Origin: a virus | IMG/VR virus record: IMGVR_UViG_3300014838_001986 | Span: 1-23,141 of that record | Direction: 5' to 3' (one strand) | Length of the DNA: 23,141 nt | Shown here: positions 21,607 to 23,141 of the stretch, piece after piece | Numbering within the stretch: position 1 is the stretch's first letter | How the letters are laid out: every line of letters starts with the position of its first letter | Translations under genes and position numbers: made by a program | The notes under the pieces: model-generated | The model's input: only the letters and a program-made list of their open reading frames with translations | Database searches by the model: none | Told to the model about the DNA's origin: nothing

Positions 21607-22581
21607 ATGAGCGACAACCACTCTAATAACCTGGCCGACTCGGAGCGCGAAGACCTGGAACTAACCCTGGCCTGCGTGGGGCAGATCACCCGGGAGTTCG
21701 ACAACATGACATCCCGGTTGCGGATGGACAATGCGGAGATTGCCATGTTGAGCGCGGAGCTTCAACGCCTCGGCGGCAGCGGCAGCCGTAGCGCAAGCCC
21801 GGCGGGGCGGGGAGATTCCGCCCTCGCGGCGGGCTTCGAAGAAATCGAGCAATCGCTGGCGAGACAAAGAGCGCTGGGAAAAGTGCTCTGCGACGCTGCT
21901 TCCACCTTTGCCCAAGAGTTGGTCCGCTGGGGGGAGGATTTGGAGAGGCGCGAGCAACAGCAAGAGACTGCTTTATTGTCTTCCCCTTCCCTTCCAATCG
22001 TAACGGGTGAAAATGGACTGCTGCCGGACGAGTTCGGCGTTCCGGAGGGCTTACAAGAACGGCAGCAAGACGACTCGAATGCTTCTGAAGTATCGGGAGA
22101 AAGCTTTATTAATAAGACTTTACTTGCTCTGGCAGTAAAAAAGCCGGATGGTTCCGTAGTAATAGTCATGACTAAAGTAAAAACCCAAGAGCAAGCCGAT
22201 TTACTTGGAGTGCCCATCGGTACGGATGTGCCAATCTTTGTGCCGCCTGATGTCGACCCTCAAGCAATGGTCGATCAATGGAGTCGGCCAACGGAAAAAA
22301 GCCCAATCGATTTTTACGAAACGTGGAAGCCAGGCGGACCAAACGATTACAAAAAGAGATTTGGTGCCATTTATGACGCCTATGGCAATTTTGAATATGG
22401 GGCGACAGGCGCGGCCTATGGATTTACCAAAGCGGAAATAGAGGGAGGGGGTGAGATGGCCGCATTTTATCAACATCACGCGTTCAATAACCCGATCAAT
22501 CGCGCGGACATTGGGGCGGGCCATAGTGTGATCAGCGGAGGCGGGAAACTTCTAACAATCCCGTACAAGTGGATCCCATAG
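21607..22581 (+). CDS. Polymorphic toxin-like protein, type-44-like C-terminal domain
   Basis: A 324-residue protein in two unlike parts. Residues 1-125 are helical and coiled-coil, phage-like and GC-rich. Residues about 160-225 form a linker with a small beta region (DGSVVIVMTKVKTQEQADLL) like the pre-toxin segment of secreted toxins. Residues about 235-312 resemble the bacterial toxin type 44 domain: WKPGGPNDYKKRFGAIYDAY, NFEYGATGAAYGFTKAEIEG and a late GAGHSVI with His306. This family is found at the C-terminus of contact-dependent and other polymorphic toxins; a nuclease-like or related activity is assumed, not shown. GC falls from 46/60 (21781-21840) to 22/60 (22081-22140), marking imported DNA. 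The gene after it is the likely antidote. Confidence 0.7.
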   Translation: MSDNHSNNLADSEREDLELTLACVGQITREFDNMTSRLRMDNAEIAMLSAELQRLGGSGSRSASPAGRGDSALAAGFEEIEQSLARQRALGKVLCDAASTFAQELVRWGEDLERREQQQETALLSSPSLPIVTGENGLLPDEFGVPEGLQERQQDDSNASEVSGESFINKTLLALAVKKPDGSVVIVMTKVKTQEQADLLGVPIGTDVPIFVPPDVDPQAMVDQWSRPTEKSPIDFYETWKPGGPNDYKKRFGAIYDAYGNFEYGATGAAYGFTKAEIEGGGEMAAFYQHHAFNNPINRADIGAGHSVISGGGKLLTIPYKWIP

Positions 22582-22595
22582 GTCCGCGCCAAGAC

Positions 22596-23141
22596 ATGAA
22601 CATTATGAACAACGCTTTCTTTGCTTTTTGTAAGCGGAATAAGGGCAAAGTGCTGCTTCTAGGTTTGTTCCTGATATTTATCATACTTTTTTATCTCGGA
22701 CCTCGGAGCAGGTTTCCTTCTGACCTCCCAAAAGACAGCGAACTCGTGGCATCTTTTCGGGAGCACCATGAAGCGTTTGAAGCGCTTTGCGCAATGGCCC
22801 TTGAAGATAGTGAACGTGTTTCCGACATAAGCGTGGACACCTTGCGCGAAACTTCATTGGAGAAACATCGCAAAGCCCAATATAGGGACCTGCTGGAACA
22901 AATTAAGCGCGATATGGATATAGGAATCGACGATCACGAAAGAGTGTTGTTCTCTTATAGCGGAGGAGGGGAGTTCTTAGCCATTAATCGGACTTGGGGG
23001 AAAGGCATTGCATATTATCCGAGTGGCCCTTGGAAAGGTAATTTAGTGGTAAAGGATTTGGATCATTTGGGGGATCGGGATGGGATTTACCTCGTGCCGC
23101 TTGAGAAAAATTGGTATCTTATCTATCAGAATTTGGATTGA
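22596..23141 (+). CDS. Membrane-anchored putative immunity protein
   Basis: A 181-residue protein with one transmembrane helix at about 18-35 (KVLLLGLFLIFIILFYLG) and a soluble domain (SFREHHEAFEALCAMALED, KGIAYYP, then RDGIYLVPLEKNWYLIYQ). The pattern of an anchored domain starting with FxxHxxxFExL and ending with NWYLIY occurs, as I recall, in small proteins beside polymorphic toxins. The short 14-base gap after the toxin and the matching low GC support a toxin-immunity pair. ATG 22596 is chosen because an in-frame ATG at 22569 lies inside the toxin; 22605 is also possible. The gene ends exactly at the window end. Confidence 0.62.
   Translation: MNIMNNAFFAFCKRNKGKVLLLGLFLIFIILFYLGPRSRFPSDLPKDSELVASFREHHEAFEALCAMALEDSERVSDISVDTLRETSLEKHRKAQYRDLLEQIKRDMDIGIDDHERVLFSYSGGGEFLAINRTWGKGIAYYPSGPWKGNLVVKDLDHLGDRDGIYLVPLEKNWYLIYQNLD

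Noticed and set aside
1-23141. tRNA genes, insertion sequences, integrase or transposase
   Set aside because: No cloverleaf-like sequence or recombinase motif was found by eye; the transposition or integration genes, if any, lie outside.

Overview
This window is a one-directional block of phage morphogenesis genes, most likely part of a Mu-like (transposable-type) prophage with a non-contractile tail. All accepted genes are on the + strand. The longest gap between genes is about 250 bases (871-1120). The host is probably a bacterium of the Planctomycetes-Verrucomicrobia group. That guess rests on moderately high GC, the style of the tail proteins, the scarcity of Shine-Dalgarno sequences and the 7-bp intergenic repeats. 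It is an inference, not a demonstration.

Layout: (1) 1-870, an S24-type repressor with two tandem helix-turn-helix domains, then a likely regulatory gap. (2) 1121-3330, a lysis cassette (small lipoprotein, Pam3-gp28-like holin, GH108 endolysin) followed by a glycosyltransferase. (3) 3384-12365, a head module whose order follows Mu: gp25-like membrane coiled-coil protein, gp26-like small protein, gp27-like small terminase, gp28-like large terminase, gp29/DUF935 portal, I-type protease/scaffold, capsid cement protein, major capsid, gp36-like connector and gp37-like tail-completion protein. No Mu gpF-like head protein is present. (4) 12430-20774, tail tube and other tail proteins, a Sec-signal-bearing beta-helix/LamG protein, a large hub/fibre protein and a Cys-rich tail-end protein. 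No tape-measure protein is visible. (5) 20761-23141, a Cys-rich two-part protein, a coiled-coil protein, then a polymorphic-toxin-type protein with a type-44-like C-terminal domain and a membrane-anchored downstream protein that is probably its immunity factor. Base composition drops sharply in this last cargo.

The most striking unexplained structure is a set of heptanucleotide repeat tracts of several unrelated sequences (TTGATGG, GGATGAA, GTTAAAA/TTTTCAC, AAATCCG/ATTGCGG, ATTGCTA). All keep a strict 7-nt period. They sit almost only at gene boundaries, often directly before a start codon that lacks a Shine-Dalgarno sequence. Several occur as inverted pairs able to form long RNA stems. In three genes the heptads have become coding matter: they encode most of a signal peptide core, supply a stop codon, and form an in-frame linker between two Cys-containing segments.
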